Assembly: GCA_900455155.1 (NCBI GenBank)
Contig: UGUC01000002.1
Location: forward strand, 1,550,001-1,614,000
DNA length: 64,000 bases
Source of the DNA: Providencia stuartii
GTDB lineage: Bacteria; Pseudomonadota; Gammaproteobacteria; Enterobacterales; Enterobacteriaceae
Direction of reading: 5' to 3'
The position numbers and the translations under genes are program-made. Under the pieces are notes generated by a model that was given only the letters and a program-made list of their open reading frames with translations, was not told where the DNA came from and searched no databases. This document shows positions 32,756 to 41,896 of the stretch, piece by piece (position 1 is the stretch's first letter; each line of letters begins with the position of its first letter).

Positions 32756-34214
32756 TTAAATAGATTTTTGCTTATCCCACTGGGCTACATTTTCCTTATC
32801 CCAAATACCCTCTTCTACCTGCGTTTTTAATTCAGGGTGCTGAGCAATATCAAATGTAGGAATTTTTCCTGCTTTCCTTTGCAAGTTATAATCTTTGGTT
32901 AATTTAAACGCAATACCAGACAACAGCAAGATGGCAATTAAATTAGTAATTGCCATCAGCCCCATCGATAAATCCGCCATTTTCCATATCAATGGCATCT
33001 CGGCTAAGGCACCAAACATCACCATGCCTAATGCAGCTAGGCGCAAGATAAGCAAACCTGCGGTGTGATTATTTTCTAAGAATATCATATTGCTCTCTGC
33101 GTAAGCATAGTTGGCAATAATTGAAGTGAATGCAAAGAAAAAGATTGCGATTGCGATGAAGGTTGAACCCCAACTTCCCACAACAGATGACAAGGCCTGC
33201 TGCGTTAATTCAATTCCGCTGATTTTATCCATTGGGTTTTCAAGTACACCAGACGAGAGAATAATGATCGCCGTCGCACTGCAAATAACAATCGTATCCA
33301 TAAAAACACCCAGCATTTGCACATAACCTTGTGAAGCAGGATGTGGGGGATATGGAGCGGCAGAAGCGGCTGCATTCGGTGCAGACCCCATCCCCGCTTC
33401 ATTCGAAAATAACCCGCGCTGGATACCTTGAGTCATCGCTTGAGCAACACCGTAACCAATTGCCCCCCCTGCCGCTTCCTGTAACCCAAAAGCGTTGCGG
33501 ATAATCATCATAAAGACGTCAGGTAAGCGTTCAATATGATGTCCAAGTACCCAAAATGCTAGCAGTAAATAAGCCAATGCCATAATAGGAACGATTAGCT
33601 CAGCAACCTTTGCAATTGATTTTAATCCGCCAAAAATAACAACACCACTCATCACCACAAGCGCAATGCCAACATATAGAGGGGTTAAAATCAAATGCTA
33701 CAGCAGTTGCTTGTGCAATTGAGTTTGCTTGAACGGCATTGAATACCAATCCAAATGCAATAATTAAAAAGATGGAAAATAACACGCCCATCCAACGGCG
33801 GTTTAACCCTTTTTGCATATAGTAGGCAGGACCGCCTCGATAATTTCCTTGGTCATCTTTTGTTTTGTACAATTGAGCGAGGGTTGATTCAATAAATGAG
33901 GTTGCCATCCCTAACATCGCAACCACCCACATCCAAAAAATGGCTCCAGGGCCTCCTGCCGTTATCGCAATGGCAACACCGGTTAAGTTCCCTGTTCCCA
34001 CCCGAGCCGCTAAGCTGGTACACAATGCTTGAAAAGACGATATCCCTGCTTTATCCGCTTGATTACTATTTTTTAAAACACCAAACATATGACCAAAATG
34101 GCGAAACTGAATAAATCCTGTACGAAGTGTAAAGTAAACACCTACGCCAAGTAATAAATAGATGAGGAGCGACCCCCAAACAATGTCGTTTAGATAATTT
34201 ACGATTTCTACCAA
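32756..34214 (-). pseudogene. AGCS-family sodium:alanine/glycine symporter; one frameshift
   Basis: This Na+-coupled importer of alanine or glycine has about 11 membrane segments. The minus-strand start at 34214 reads MVEIVNYLNDIVWGSLLIYL. Family motifs are ARVGTGNLTGVAIAI, RGGPAYYMQKGL and NEAGMGSAPNAAASA. The frame breaks at the four-G run 33681-33684 (one G extra); the corrected junction is AFDFNPLYVGIALVV. One base removed gives 486 codons including the stop, typical for the family (E. coli YaaJ 476 aa). It ends with a hydrophilic tail after residue 440. Confidence 0.9.
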
Positions 34215-34864
34215 ACCATTCCCCTTACTTTATTATATGTAAATAAAGATCGCTGTATAATTAATGATAATCTTTGTAATGTTTCATCTCACCAAGCACC
34301 CTTTCGATTATAAGAAACCAATCCCTAAACGTGCACAATGAAATACAAAACAAAGAGTCATAAAACTATATTTTTTTATCTTCCGTGTAAAACATTTTTT
34401 AAGTTTAAATTTTGAGATTGATATTTGTTATATAAATACCTAATATAAAGATGTGTGCTAGATAATGCTTTTTATTTAAAATCAACAAATTACACTCACA
34501 GCAAGAGTAAAATCATAAAGTTAATCATTTGATTTTATGATATTATCGCTTTATTCACCAACTTGGTTATATAATAATCAAAATTTTATATTATTCCCTT
34601 TTATAAATACATATTTCTTTATTATTAATAATTCCTGCTCTACTAATAAAATGAATAATTTAATTTCACCAACATATTCAGTTTATTATTCAATAAATTT
34701 ATTGCCTTATATTAAGGGTGAATACCCTCAAACTGTTTATTAAACAAGCAAATAGAACATTTAAAGAAACATCGTAAAAAGAGCATTGAAAAATGATTAT
34801 TGCTTCTATTTATACATCACCATAAAATTTACAATTAAATCGAAACCCTATTTAAGGTTAAAAA
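34215..34864. other. AT-rich intergenic region, no gene supported
   Basis: This is 650 bases of very AT-rich DNA. A 68-codon ORF at 34537-34743 has no ribosome binding site and a composition typical of random AT-rich sequence, so I do not call it. TGTTTATTAAACA near 34734-34746 is a short palindrome of unknown meaning. Confidence 0.5.
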
Positions 34865-35101
34865 ATGAAAATCACCATTAAAATCTCTGATGATGCTGTA
34901 TCCCAAAGCCTTTATGACGCATTTGCTTCAGAACTAAGAGCAAGGGTATTAGAAGTTTATCCAGGTAGCGATCTCTATATTATTCATGATACTGGAGCAA
35001 CTACATTTGAAACTTCTGGTTTTCATGATGACAAAGAAGCTCATATCGTTCTTCATGAATTAGTTGAAGACGTTCTCCATCATGGGCATTGGTCAAAATA
35101 A
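34865..35101 (+). CDS. DinI-like family protein
   Basis: The 78-residue product MKITIKISDDAVSQSLYDAFASELRARV... fits the DinI/MsgA/ImpC fold in size and pattern: a basic beta strand, a helix, further strands and an acidic C-terminal helix (HIVLHELVEDVLHHG). DinI modulates RecA filaments in the SOS response; MsgA is a PhoP-linked Salmonella homolog. I see no LexA box (CTGT-N8-ACAG) upstream, so SOS control is not supported here. An AAGGTT site precedes the ATG. The assignment to the family is by pattern and moderate in certainty. Confidence 0.65.
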   Translation: MKITIKISDDAVSQSLYDAFASELRARVLEVYPGSDLYIIHDTGATTFETSGFHDDKEAHIVLHELVEDVLHHGHWSK

Positions 35102-35120
35102 TTATTCACCTATGTTTTAG

Positions 35121-35158
35121 CCAGCCTTTACTTATATTCATTAAATTAAAGGCTGGTT
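35121..35158 (+). terminator. Terminator-like hairpin after the DinI-like gene
   Basis: CCAGCCTTTA (35121-35130) pairs perfectly with TAAAGGCTGG (35147-35156). The tail TTACTCTCTCC is only moderately T-rich. Confidence 0.7.
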
Positions 35159-35286
35159 ACTCTCTCCTCCTCCATCTCTCCATAGTGGCAATTGCTGATC
35201 AAGATCATATTTGTTACAAATAAGCTAATCTTAGTCACAAAACCGCTTTTCTTATTACCGTTATATGATAAATTATATAACGTAAT

Positions 35287-35346
35287 TTTCATTTACATTG
35301 CTTTTGCTCAATATGGCAGCCAGTGTTTTTACTGGCTCTTTTTTTG
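35287..35346 (+). ncRNA. Candidate small RNA ending in an orphan intrinsic terminator
   Basis: GCCAGT and ACTGGC flank a short T-rich loop at about 35320-35338 and are followed by seven Ts, a textbook terminator. The DinI-like gene already has its own hairpin 160 bases upstream and no ORF lies between. An A/T-rich -10-like TATATAA near 35275-35281 would give an RNA of roughly 60 nt containing CATTTACATTGCTTTTGCTC, an unpaired pyrimidine-rich stretch typical of Hfq sRNAs. It resembles no sRNA I know. The 5' end is a guess. Confidence 0.35.
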
Positions 35347-35461
35347 TTTCAAAATGCGAAATAATACTTAGGACACCCTCTTTTCGGCCTATTCTGCTAT
35401 AGTCTCTGTCTATTATCCGATAAAGTTAAAATTCATTTAGTGTAAAACTAGAGGTACTGCC

Positions 35462-35836
35462 ATGAAACGTCTTTTACTTGCTGTATGCTTTACACCGATT
35501 ATCGCACTAGGCGCTAATGAACCACTAAATATTAGCCAAACTGCCATTGATTATTGTGATATTACAGGCCAAACACTCAATGATGCCTATCGTTCAGATA
35601 AAAGCAGCAACGAATTAGCAGCAGATGCACTTACTCAGCTAAAAAGTAAAAATGTTGATCTCGCTAAATTAGAGACAAACGAAGCTGATTTACAAAAGAA
35701 CTTGGCTGTTGTCATTAAAACCATCCGCGATAATAAAGGTAGCTTTAAGAGCCAGGACGAATTCGCGAAATCGCTAAATGACTCAATCTCCGCTTGCAAA
35801 ATCCAAACTGAGCTTCTGTTGAACAAAACGAAATAA
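35462..35836 (+). CDS. Small exported protein of unknown function
   Basis: The 124-residue protein opens with a signal peptide (MKRLLLAVCFTPIIALGA, cleavage likely after about residue 18), followed by a mainly helical, charged mature part with two cysteines (YCDITG and SACKIQ) that could form one disulfide in the periplasm. I do not recognise a family. An extended -10 element (TGC-TATAGT, 35396-35404) lies about 60 bases upstream, so it has its own promoter. A CCCAGT/ACTGGG hairpin at 35858-35879 follows. It belongs to a run of small, lineage-specific genes. Confidence 0.7.
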   Translation: MKRLLLAVCFTPIIALGANEPLNISQTAIDYCDITGQTLNDAYRSDKSSNELAADALTQLKSKNVDLAKLETNEADLQKNLAVVIKTIRDNKGSFKSQDEFAKSLNDSISACKIQTELLLNKTK

Positions 35837-35903
35837 GCATCAATCTATAAACATGTACCCAGTCTCTATCGAAACTGGGCACATTCTATTATCTCATGAG
35901 CTG

Positions 35904-36278
35904 TTATGGTTGCTCTTTTTGGCATATCGTCTTGATAGAGGCCTGAATGTCCTCGTTATCGCTCAACAATAACTGATTCTTCCCTGAAAATTGCCCGTCA
36001 CGAATATCAATATTAGCAACAAAAAGTAGTGCACGACCATCATTACCGACCTGATATGTGCCGCATACGCCTACACTTTCACCTTCTTTGTATTGATTCC
36101 GCTTAACAACCTTAACGTCATTGAAGTTCACAGGTTGCTGTGAGGCGAGTTTATTTTCGACCAATTGCTGAGCCATTTTTTGAATGTCGGAGTCATGAAT
36201 TGCTGTAACATATTGATATACAAAGCCAGCAATAATAATCAAAATGACGATAAACAGTTTGGTTTTTATACGTTTCAA
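35904..36278 (-). CDS. Small membrane-anchored protein of unknown function
   Basis: The 124-residue product has an N-terminal membrane anchor (about 7-25, FIVILIIIAGFVYQYV) and a periplasmic domain with VNFNDVKVVKR, then VGVCGTYQVGNDG, and a final TICQ. The paired cysteines in CGTY and ICQ may form a disulfide. The overall plan, with helix, then a beta strand ending in NV or DV, then GE..G.CG, is shared with the product at 41441-41896, so I infer that they are distant paralogs. Function is unknown. It is convergent with the exported-protein gene at 35462. Confidence 0.7.
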   Translation of the reverse strand: MKRIKTKLFIVILIIIAGFVYQYVTAIHDSDIQKMAQQLVENKLASQQPVNFNDVKVVKRNQYKEGESVGVCGTYQVGNDGRALLFVANIDIRDGQFSGKNQLLLSDNEDIQASIKTICQKEQP

Positions 36279-36574
36279 TACATAATCCTTCTTGGCATTT
36301 AGCTAGTCAGACTAATTATAACGATATTAACTTGTTTTATGTGAACAAAATGAGCCAAGTTCGCCAAAATTTGATTTATTGGTGAATACAACAAGCGTGT
36401 TCTATAAGCCGTTATTAAGGATATCTTATCTTTTATTAATTAACTTATAATATTGTCAATTTAATTAATTTTTCATTCAATATAATATTCCATCACATTA
36501 ATTTGATATTTAATTTTTATATTTTTTCATTATTCATTAATAAAAAAAACGTTTTCTAATTTCACTCATAATAT

Positions 36575-36601
36575 TATAATCGAGAAATGATTATCATTTA
36601 A
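36575..36601 (+). promoter_or_regulatory. Promoter with overlapping Fur-like box
   Basis: A perfect -10 hexamer TATAAT lies at 36575-36580. Immediately downstream AATGATTATCATT (36586-36598) has perfect 6-base arms around a central T and matches 13 of 19 positions of the Fur consensus. A bound Fur dimer would cover the transcription start, the classic repression geometry. The next gene starts at 36615. Confidence 0.55.
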
Positions 36602-36614
36602 ATATGGGAATAGA

Positions 36615-36836
36615 ATGAAAGAGAGGATCGTAAAAAATCTTGTTGAGCTTACTTATGGTACTAACAACGATGTAAAAATAGCGGCAATTAATGCTTTAGG
36701 TGATTATAAATGTTCAATCGAGCAAGAAGACGCTATTGATAGATTGTTAGTTTTATGTGACGATTATAATAAAGAGATTGCCGTCGCTTCAATTAGTTCA
36801 TTGAGTAAATTAGCGAAGTTTTTCTCTGATCTATAA
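36615..36836 (+). CDS. Small HEAT-repeat-like protein, unknown function
   Basis: The 73-residue protein reads as two helical repeats, VKIAAINALGDYK and KEIAVASISSLSKLAKFF, in the style of HEAT or armadillo repeats, which usually mediate protein binding. There is no signal peptide, no cysteine motif and no enzyme motif. A GGGAATAG ribosome binding site precedes the ATG, and a TATAAT promoter overlapped by a Fur-like box lies 15-40 bases upstream, suggesting iron-repressed expression. It is a short gene, but start, site and promoter all line up. Confidence 0.6.
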   Translation: MKERIVKNLVELTYGTNNDVKIAAINALGDYKCSIEQEDAIDRLLVLCDDYNKEIAVASISSLSKLAKFFSDL

Positions 36837-37142
36837 CGGTAGCATGCCATAACCAATTTAACCCGTGCCAATCAACATAAAAATTACTTATAAATCAATT
36901 AATTGCAATTGAAAGAAGAAGCGTATTCAAAATACCAATATTTTTATTACGTATTACTGCCTATAAAAAATAAAAATAGTTACTTTATTTTAAAGATCAA
37001 TACAACTTTTTTTCATTGTGAAGGAAATAAGAGTAGTTAGTGATGAAACTATGATATATCTCTTTATTTAGGTAAATAGCATTGAAATAATAAATAAAAG
37101 AGCCAAAATAATTATTAGTCGGTACCCAACAGGAGTATAAAT

Positions 37143-37499
37143 ATGAATTATTTAAAGCCTCTTTTTATTTCAGCAAGTTTATTTGCCATTAGCTTTTCTT
37201 CTTTCGCATATAACGATAATAATTATTGTGATGGTGCTTGGCATAAAAATGGTTATCACAATCAGCAACAATATAATGACCGCCCTTGTGATAATAACCG
37301 TCACTACAACGGTTCTGGCCGTCACTATGGTCGCCATAATGGAGCTATGCAATATTCAACGTCAATTCAGACAACTCAGCCAGATGAGACCCTGAAAAAA
37401 ATTGCAGCTGATGCGCCAAAGGGAGAAAGTGGTAAACAATACGTTGTTCGAGTCTCCATTATTGAAATTTCAAACAATAATCCCCCTCAACAGCGATAA
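37143..37499 (+). CDS. Exported His/Asn/Tyr-rich small protein, unknown function
   Basis: The 118-residue product has a signal peptide (about 1-22, ending SSFAYND), then a low-complexity section (23-70) packed with His, Asn, Tyr and Gly (NGYHNQQQY, RHYNGSGRHYGRHNG) plus two cysteines, and a short C-terminal domain with QYVVRVSIIEISNNNPP. The histidine density suggests metal binding in the periplasm, but this is an inference. An AGGAG ribosome binding site precedes the ATG. The 306 bases before it are AT-rich and hold no other gene that I can see. Confidence 0.65.
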   Translation: MNYLKPLFISASLFAISFSSFAYNDNNYCDGAWHKNGYHNQQQYNDRPCDNNRHYNGSGRHYGRHNGAMQYSTSIQTTQPDETLKKIAADAPKGESGKQYVVRVSIIEISNNNPPQQR

Positions 37500-37562
37500 A
37501 CGAATTAGGGCAGTTAACACTGCCCTACAACTCACATCATCAAACGACCTACGAGATAAAAA

Positions 37563-38067
37563 TCATATACCGATAGGCTGATAGCCTTGCCATTCAGGCT
37601 TAAAATGCTCACCGTCTGGCTGAGGGATAAGGTGAATATAATAATTGCCAATTTGATCCAATAAGAGACAATCATCAACATCCTTTAAATTGTCTTTATG
37701 CTGCTGTTGGCAATTAACTAATAATGCATTAATCGCTTTTTGCTTTGCTTCCGCCGCCGATTCAGCAACGAATAGATCAAACTCATGCAGTTCGGCCAGA
37801 GTAGATGGCTGATACCCTCCAACATTAATAAAGTATAGCCGCTGTGTCGTTAAAGAAGGCTCCTGATGTAGTTCGATTTTAAATCCATCCACCCAATTAA
37901 TCGTTGCATAGCCGTCGATTATGGATCTTATCCTTATTGCCAAACCAAGCTTCCCGCAATGCAGGCCAAGCATCTGTCGGTTTTTCGGCTACAACGAATT
38001 GAATATCATGAACTTCTATATTTGACTTCCCTGCATTGCCACCAACATAAAACATAAATAACTTCAT
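37563..38067 (-). pseudogene. DUF1543 domain-containing protein; one frameshift
   Basis: The protein begins MKLFMFYVGGNAGKSNIEVHDIQFVV, the usual start of the DUF1543 family, whose function is unknown. One extra base at 37919-37920 breaks the frame within GNKDKIHIDGYATINWVDGF. Corrected, the second half contains LYFINVGGYQPSTLAELHEFDLFVA, a second copy of the same fold, and the span is 168 codons including the stop. I take the ATG at 38067 over one 24 bases upstream because it matches the family N-terminus. Confidence 0.8.
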
Positions 38068-38333
38068 TTTATCATCCAAATTATTATACAACCCTCGATA
38101 TGTAATTCATTACACAACCATTGATGTATGAAAAGAAATTTTTTATCACAACAAACCATAAATTCTGAGTGATTATTTATATTTATCAATATATTAAAGT
38201 AATAATTAACCTGTATTTTGCTTAAAGTCCGATCTTAACAAAATGAATAAATAATCACTTGTGATAAATAATTATTTACAACAAATCTATTTTCAGTAAT
38301 CTAATGATTACTATTTTTTTGCAAGGAAACACC

Positions 38334-39486
38334 ATGGATCGTCGTTCTTTTCTAAAAACAAGCTCAGCCGTTATGGGCGGATTAGCTGTAAACTCTCTTT
38401 TCAATCAAGCTATTGCGGAAACAAAAACGCAATTTTTGCTTGATGCGCAACACCCTTTGCTGCTTAATTTTAATGAAAATTCACTCGGCATGTCGCCAAA
38501 AGCAAAAGATGCCGTTATTGCCGCTCTACCCGGTTCATTCCGCTATCCTGATGATGCTAGAGCTGACCTAATTGCAGCACTAGGTAAACACTATGCCTTG
38601 ACCGACAAGCATGTCACATTGGGAAATGGCTCTTCAGAAACCATCCAAGCTGCCGTTGCGATGCTAGCAGCAAAAGCACGCCAACAAAATCAAGGACTTC
38701 AACTTATTACGCCCGACCCAACATTCAATTACGCCGAGTTATATACTCAATCATTTGCAGGTAAAATCACTAAAGTTCCGTTAAAAGAAGATTTGTCATT
38801 CGACCTAAAAAAAATGGAACAACTTGCTGATGAATTTGATGGGTTATCAATCATTTATATTTGTAACCCAAATAACCCAACGGCGATGATCACACCAGCA
38901 AGCGAATTAAGCGAATGGATGCATAAATCTTCAGATAAACAATTTTTCATCGTAGACGAAGCCTACGCTGAATTCGTTGAAGACCCGAAATTTATCAGTG
39001 CCATTGAGCTTGTGAAACAGGGTAAAAATAACCTTGTTGTCACTCGCACCTTTTCAAAAATTTTTGCGTTAGCAGGACTGCGTGTTGGTTACGGTATCGC
39101 AACCCCTGAAGTTATTGCTGCCATTGATGCGTTTTTACCTTTAGATAATACCAATACGGCTGGCGCCGTTGCCGCTCTTGCTTCTTTGCAGGATAAATCA
39201 TTTATTGCATATAGTCTGAAATCCAATAACTTATCTAGAAAAATCGTTGAAACCGCATTAGATGAACTCGGTATTACCTATGCCCCCTTCACAAGCGAAT
39301 TTTATCTTTCATAAAGTTAAAGGTGATGTCAAAACATACCAAAAAAGAATGGCCGATGCGCACATTATGGTTGGACGTGAATTTCCACCAGCAATGGGTT
39401 GGAGCCGTTTAACGCTAGGAACCCCCGAAGAGATGGAGCAATTTGTTATTATATTAAAACAGTTCCGCGAGAAAGGTTGGGTATAG
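38334..39486 (+). pseudogene. Tat-exported PLP-dependent aminotransferase (HisC-like, fold type I); one frameshift
   Basis: The N-terminus MDRRSFLKTSSAVMGGLAVNS is a twin-arginine signal, cleaved near AIAE, so this HisC-like enzyme should be periplasmic, unlike cytoplasmic HisC. The fold type I core is complete: LGNGSSETIQ, CNPNNPTAM, FFIVDEAYAEF, and the PLP-lysine region TRTFSKIFALAGLRVGYG. One extra C in the five-C run 39283-39287 breaks the frame after ITYAP; the rest, SQANFIFHKVKGD, ends with GWSRLTLGTPEEMEQF. Removing it gives 384 codons including the stop. The start at 38334 has AAGGAAA upstream. The substrate is unknown. Confidence 0.88.
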
Positions 39487-39538
39487 TCGCTCGTCTCTCC
39501 CCTGTATTTAAGACAGGGGAGAAGACATATTTAAGCCC

Positions 39539-39886
39539 TTAAAATGGGCCTTTGAAGATAAAAAAGGCGCCCGCAAAGATCAAAATAAAGCCAATAATAT
39601 GGTTTATCGAAATACTCTCCCCCCAAGATAAAGCACAGAAAACACCACAAAGACACAAAGTGTGATAACTTCCTGCATCGTTTTTAATTCAGCTGCACTA
39701 TAATATTGATGCCCTAGCCGATTGGCTGGAACCGCAAAGCAATATTCTACAAATGCAATTAACCAACTGAAAAAAATGATGCTATACAGTGGCTTATCTG
39801 TAAAACTTTAAGTGTCCATACCATGCAAACATCATAAAAACATTCGAAATCACTAATAATAAAATAGGATAAGATTTAGCAAGCAT
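39539..39886 (-). pseudogene. DUF486 (DMT-type) small membrane protein; about three extra bases
   Basis: On the minus strand the pieces assemble to SYPILLLVISNVFMMFAWYGHLKF, then TDKPLYSIIFFSWLIAFVEYCFAVPANRLGH and a last hydrophobic segment IIGFILIFAGAFFIFKGPF. This four-helix pattern is the DUF486 family, about 110 residues, function unknown. One extra base lies at 39802-39805 and two in the six-C run 39619-39624. With three bases removed the span is 115 codons including the stop. An ATG at 39919 would add 11 residues. It was easily missed because no intact ORF covers it. Confidence 0.75.
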
Positions 39887-40048
39887 TTTGGTTAACGTTG
39901 AGCAGATAATTTTGACCATTATGAGATCAAAACAAATAAAATTCATTAGAATTTATTTTTCACTCTCACTATCGACACTGCGGATCCTTATTGGTAAAAC
40001 CACCTGCTATATTCATCAATAAATGAAGAGATTTTGAGGAATCGTATT

Positions 40049-40534
40049 ATGATCCAGTACCGATTAATGGAAATAACGGATTGTGAAAAAGTTGCCCAAT
40101 TGTTGCAAATTAACGCACAATCACAAGGTGGTGGGTTATTAGGTGAGTACCCTTTAGGTAAAGTTAAAGGGATGTTTGCTAGCGCAAGTCATACCGTTGT
40201 AGCCTATGAAAATGAACATATTGTTGGCGTCGTTTTTAGTTTTAGCCCTCTCGCTAAAGCCCTCCCTGCATTGGCGCAATATATCACCCAACACTTTGCC
40301 CCCATTATAGAAAATAATTGGTTTTACGGTCCCGTATGTATTGATACTGCATATCGAGGGAAAAGTATTCTTAAATCCCTGTATGACACGATATGTGCTA
40401 AACAGACCGGTCAACCCGTCGCATTTATTAATAGTAGTAACATACGCTCTTTAAAAGCACATCAGAAATTAGGTATGCAGAAAATTGCTGAATTTACCTT
40501 CGAGCATATTCTCTACTATTTAGTTAAACCATAA
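40049..40534 (+). CDS. GNAT family N-acetyltransferase
   Basis: The 161-residue protein has the GNAT layout: MIQYRLMEITDCEKVAQLL (strand and helix 1), VVAYENEHIVGVVFSF, a motif A-like segment GPVCIDTAYRGKSILKSLY with the acetyl-CoA loop, and SLKAHQKLGMQKIAEF near the end. The substrate cannot be inferred. The ATG at 40049 is preceded by GAGGA; an upstream TTG is less likely. It stands alone. Confidence 0.8.
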   Translation: MIQYRLMEITDCEKVAQLLQINAQSQGGGLLGEYPLGKVKGMFASASHTVVAYENEHIVGVVFSFSPLAKALPALAQYITQHFAPIIENNWFYGPVCIDTAYRGKSILKSLYDTICAKQTGQPVAFINSSNIRSLKAHQKLGMQKIAEFTFEHILYYLVKP

Positions 40535-40661
40535 ACCATCATAGCGCTACAGTTCCATTTTCCACAATACCCCCATTAAATGTACCAAGTAGTACATTTT
40601 TATTTTCATTCCTCCTTTCTTACGTTACATTAGTAAAATAATGTTTTGAGAAGTTCTTTTT

Positions 40662-41444
40662 ATGACTGATTTTTTAGCCGCTAATCAAAAAGCATGGGAT
40701 AAGCAAGCTTTACTGCAACAGCCTTGGTCAATTCCCGTTGACTCTCCGACCATTGCAAAAGCAAAACAAGGTGAATGGCAAGTTCATTTGACGCCTTCGC
40801 CATTACCTAAAGCGTGGCTTGGCGATATAAAAGGGAAAAAAATTCTATGTCTAGCCTCAGCAGGAGGGCAACAAGCCCCTGTTTTATCTGCTGCTGGTGC
40901 TGATGTCACTGTTTTTGACCTATCAGATAAACAATTAGAACAAGATAGACAAGTTGCTATTCGTGAGAATTTAAAACTAGAAACTATCCAAGGTGATATG
41001 CGAGATCTACACGTATTCCCAGATAACCACTTTGATCTCATTTTCCACCCTATTTCTAATCTTTATATACCGGATGTAAATCCTGTTTGGCGTGAATGTC
41101 ATCGTGTTTTAAATACACATGGCAGACTACTATCCAGCTTTTTTAACCCAATCGTTTTTGTCGGTGACCGTGACCCACAATATAAGGAGCAACAAATAAT
41201 TAAGCCGACTTATAAAATGCCTTTTTCTGAAATAGAGGCATTAACCCAGGAACAAATCCACTTGAAACAGCAAAATCAAGAAGCTTTTGTTTTTGGTCAT
41301 TCATTAACCGATTTAATTGGTGGACAAATAAAGGCCGGTTTTCAGCTCGCTGGGTTTTATGAAGATTGGCAACCTAACCCTCGATTTGTTATTGACCATT
41401 ACCTGCCGACTTTTTTAGCGACATTTGCGATTAAAACCGCCTAG
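40662..41444 (+). CDS. Class I SAM-dependent methyltransferase
   Basis: The 260-residue product has SAM-binding motif I KILCLASAGGQQAPVLSAAG (about 61-80), motif II TVFDLSDKQ with an acidic residue for the ribose, and QGDMRDLHVFPDNHFDLIFHP, typical of small-molecule methyltransferases of the UbiE/Methyltransf_11 type. The substrate is unknown. Its stop overlaps the stop region of the convergent gene at 41441 by four bases. An intact frame and a good start make the call secure at family level. Confidence 0.85.
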   Translation: MTDFLAANQKAWDKQALLQQPWSIPVDSPTIAKAKQGEWQVHLTPSPLPKAWLGDIKGKKILCLASAGGQQAPVLSAAGADVTVFDLSDKQLEQDRQVAIRENLKLETIQGDMRDLHVFPDNHFDLIFHPISNLYIPDVNPVWRECHRVLNTHGRLLSSFFNPIVFVGDRDPQYKEQQIIKPTYKMPFSEIEALTQEQIHLKQQNQEAFVFGHSLTDLIGGQIKAGFQLAGFYEDWQPNPRFVIDHYLPTFLATFAIKTA

Positions 41445-41896
41445 TCATTTAGAAATGATGAAAGCTGATTTTTTGATAAATCAGCCTGCTTGTTTGGCTG
41501 GCAATATTTTTCCCATACAAATTCAAATTGTTCTATTGGGATAATGTCATCAATTTCTTCAACAAAAGGAATGGATACCATCGTGTTACCTGACGCATTT
41601 TTATGGGAGCGAACGATAAACCGTTTAAAGCCATAGGGTAACTCATTTTTAAACCCAAATACTTCACCACAATAATAACCCGTTTCTTCACCATCCTGGG
41701 TTTTATTCAGCACATGGTAATTAACATTTCGATACTTAGCCGCCGTTGGGTAAGCGAGAAAATCTTCTACTGAGTTTTCAATTTTCTTTTTAGTGTCGAA
41801 TTCTGATACTTGAGCGATATTCGTCATAATACCCGCAATATAAGCACCACCAACCATAAGCAACAGAACTAGGCTTCTTAATAACATTTTTACCAC
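41441..41896 (-). CDS. Membrane-anchored protein of unknown function
   Basis: The 151-residue product has an N-terminal membrane segment (about 5-25) and an extracytoplasmic domain with YPTAAKYRNVNYHV, GYYCGEVFGFKN, GFKRFIVRS and a later KYCQP. The YRNV...YCGEV...GFKRFIV pattern is common in small proteobacterial proteins without known function. The two cysteines may pair. It shares its plan with the product at 35904-36278. It is convergent with the methyltransferase gene. Confidence 0.7.
   Translation of the reverse strand: MVKMLLRSLVLLLMVGGAYIAGIMTNIAQVSEFDTKKKIENSVEDFLAYPTAAKYRNVNYHVLNKTQDGEETGYYCGEVFGFKNELPYGFKRFIVRSHKNASGNTMVSIPFVEEIDDIIPIEQFEFVWEKYCQPNKQADLSKNQLSSFLND

Noticed and set aside
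34537..34743. 68-codon ORF in the AT-rich gap
   Set aside because: No Shine-Dalgarno, composition (Asn, Tyr, Ile, Phe, Ser) expected from random AT-rich DNA.
34740..34864. LexA box before the DinI-like gene
   Set aside because: No CTGT-N8-ACAG pattern is present in the upstream region.
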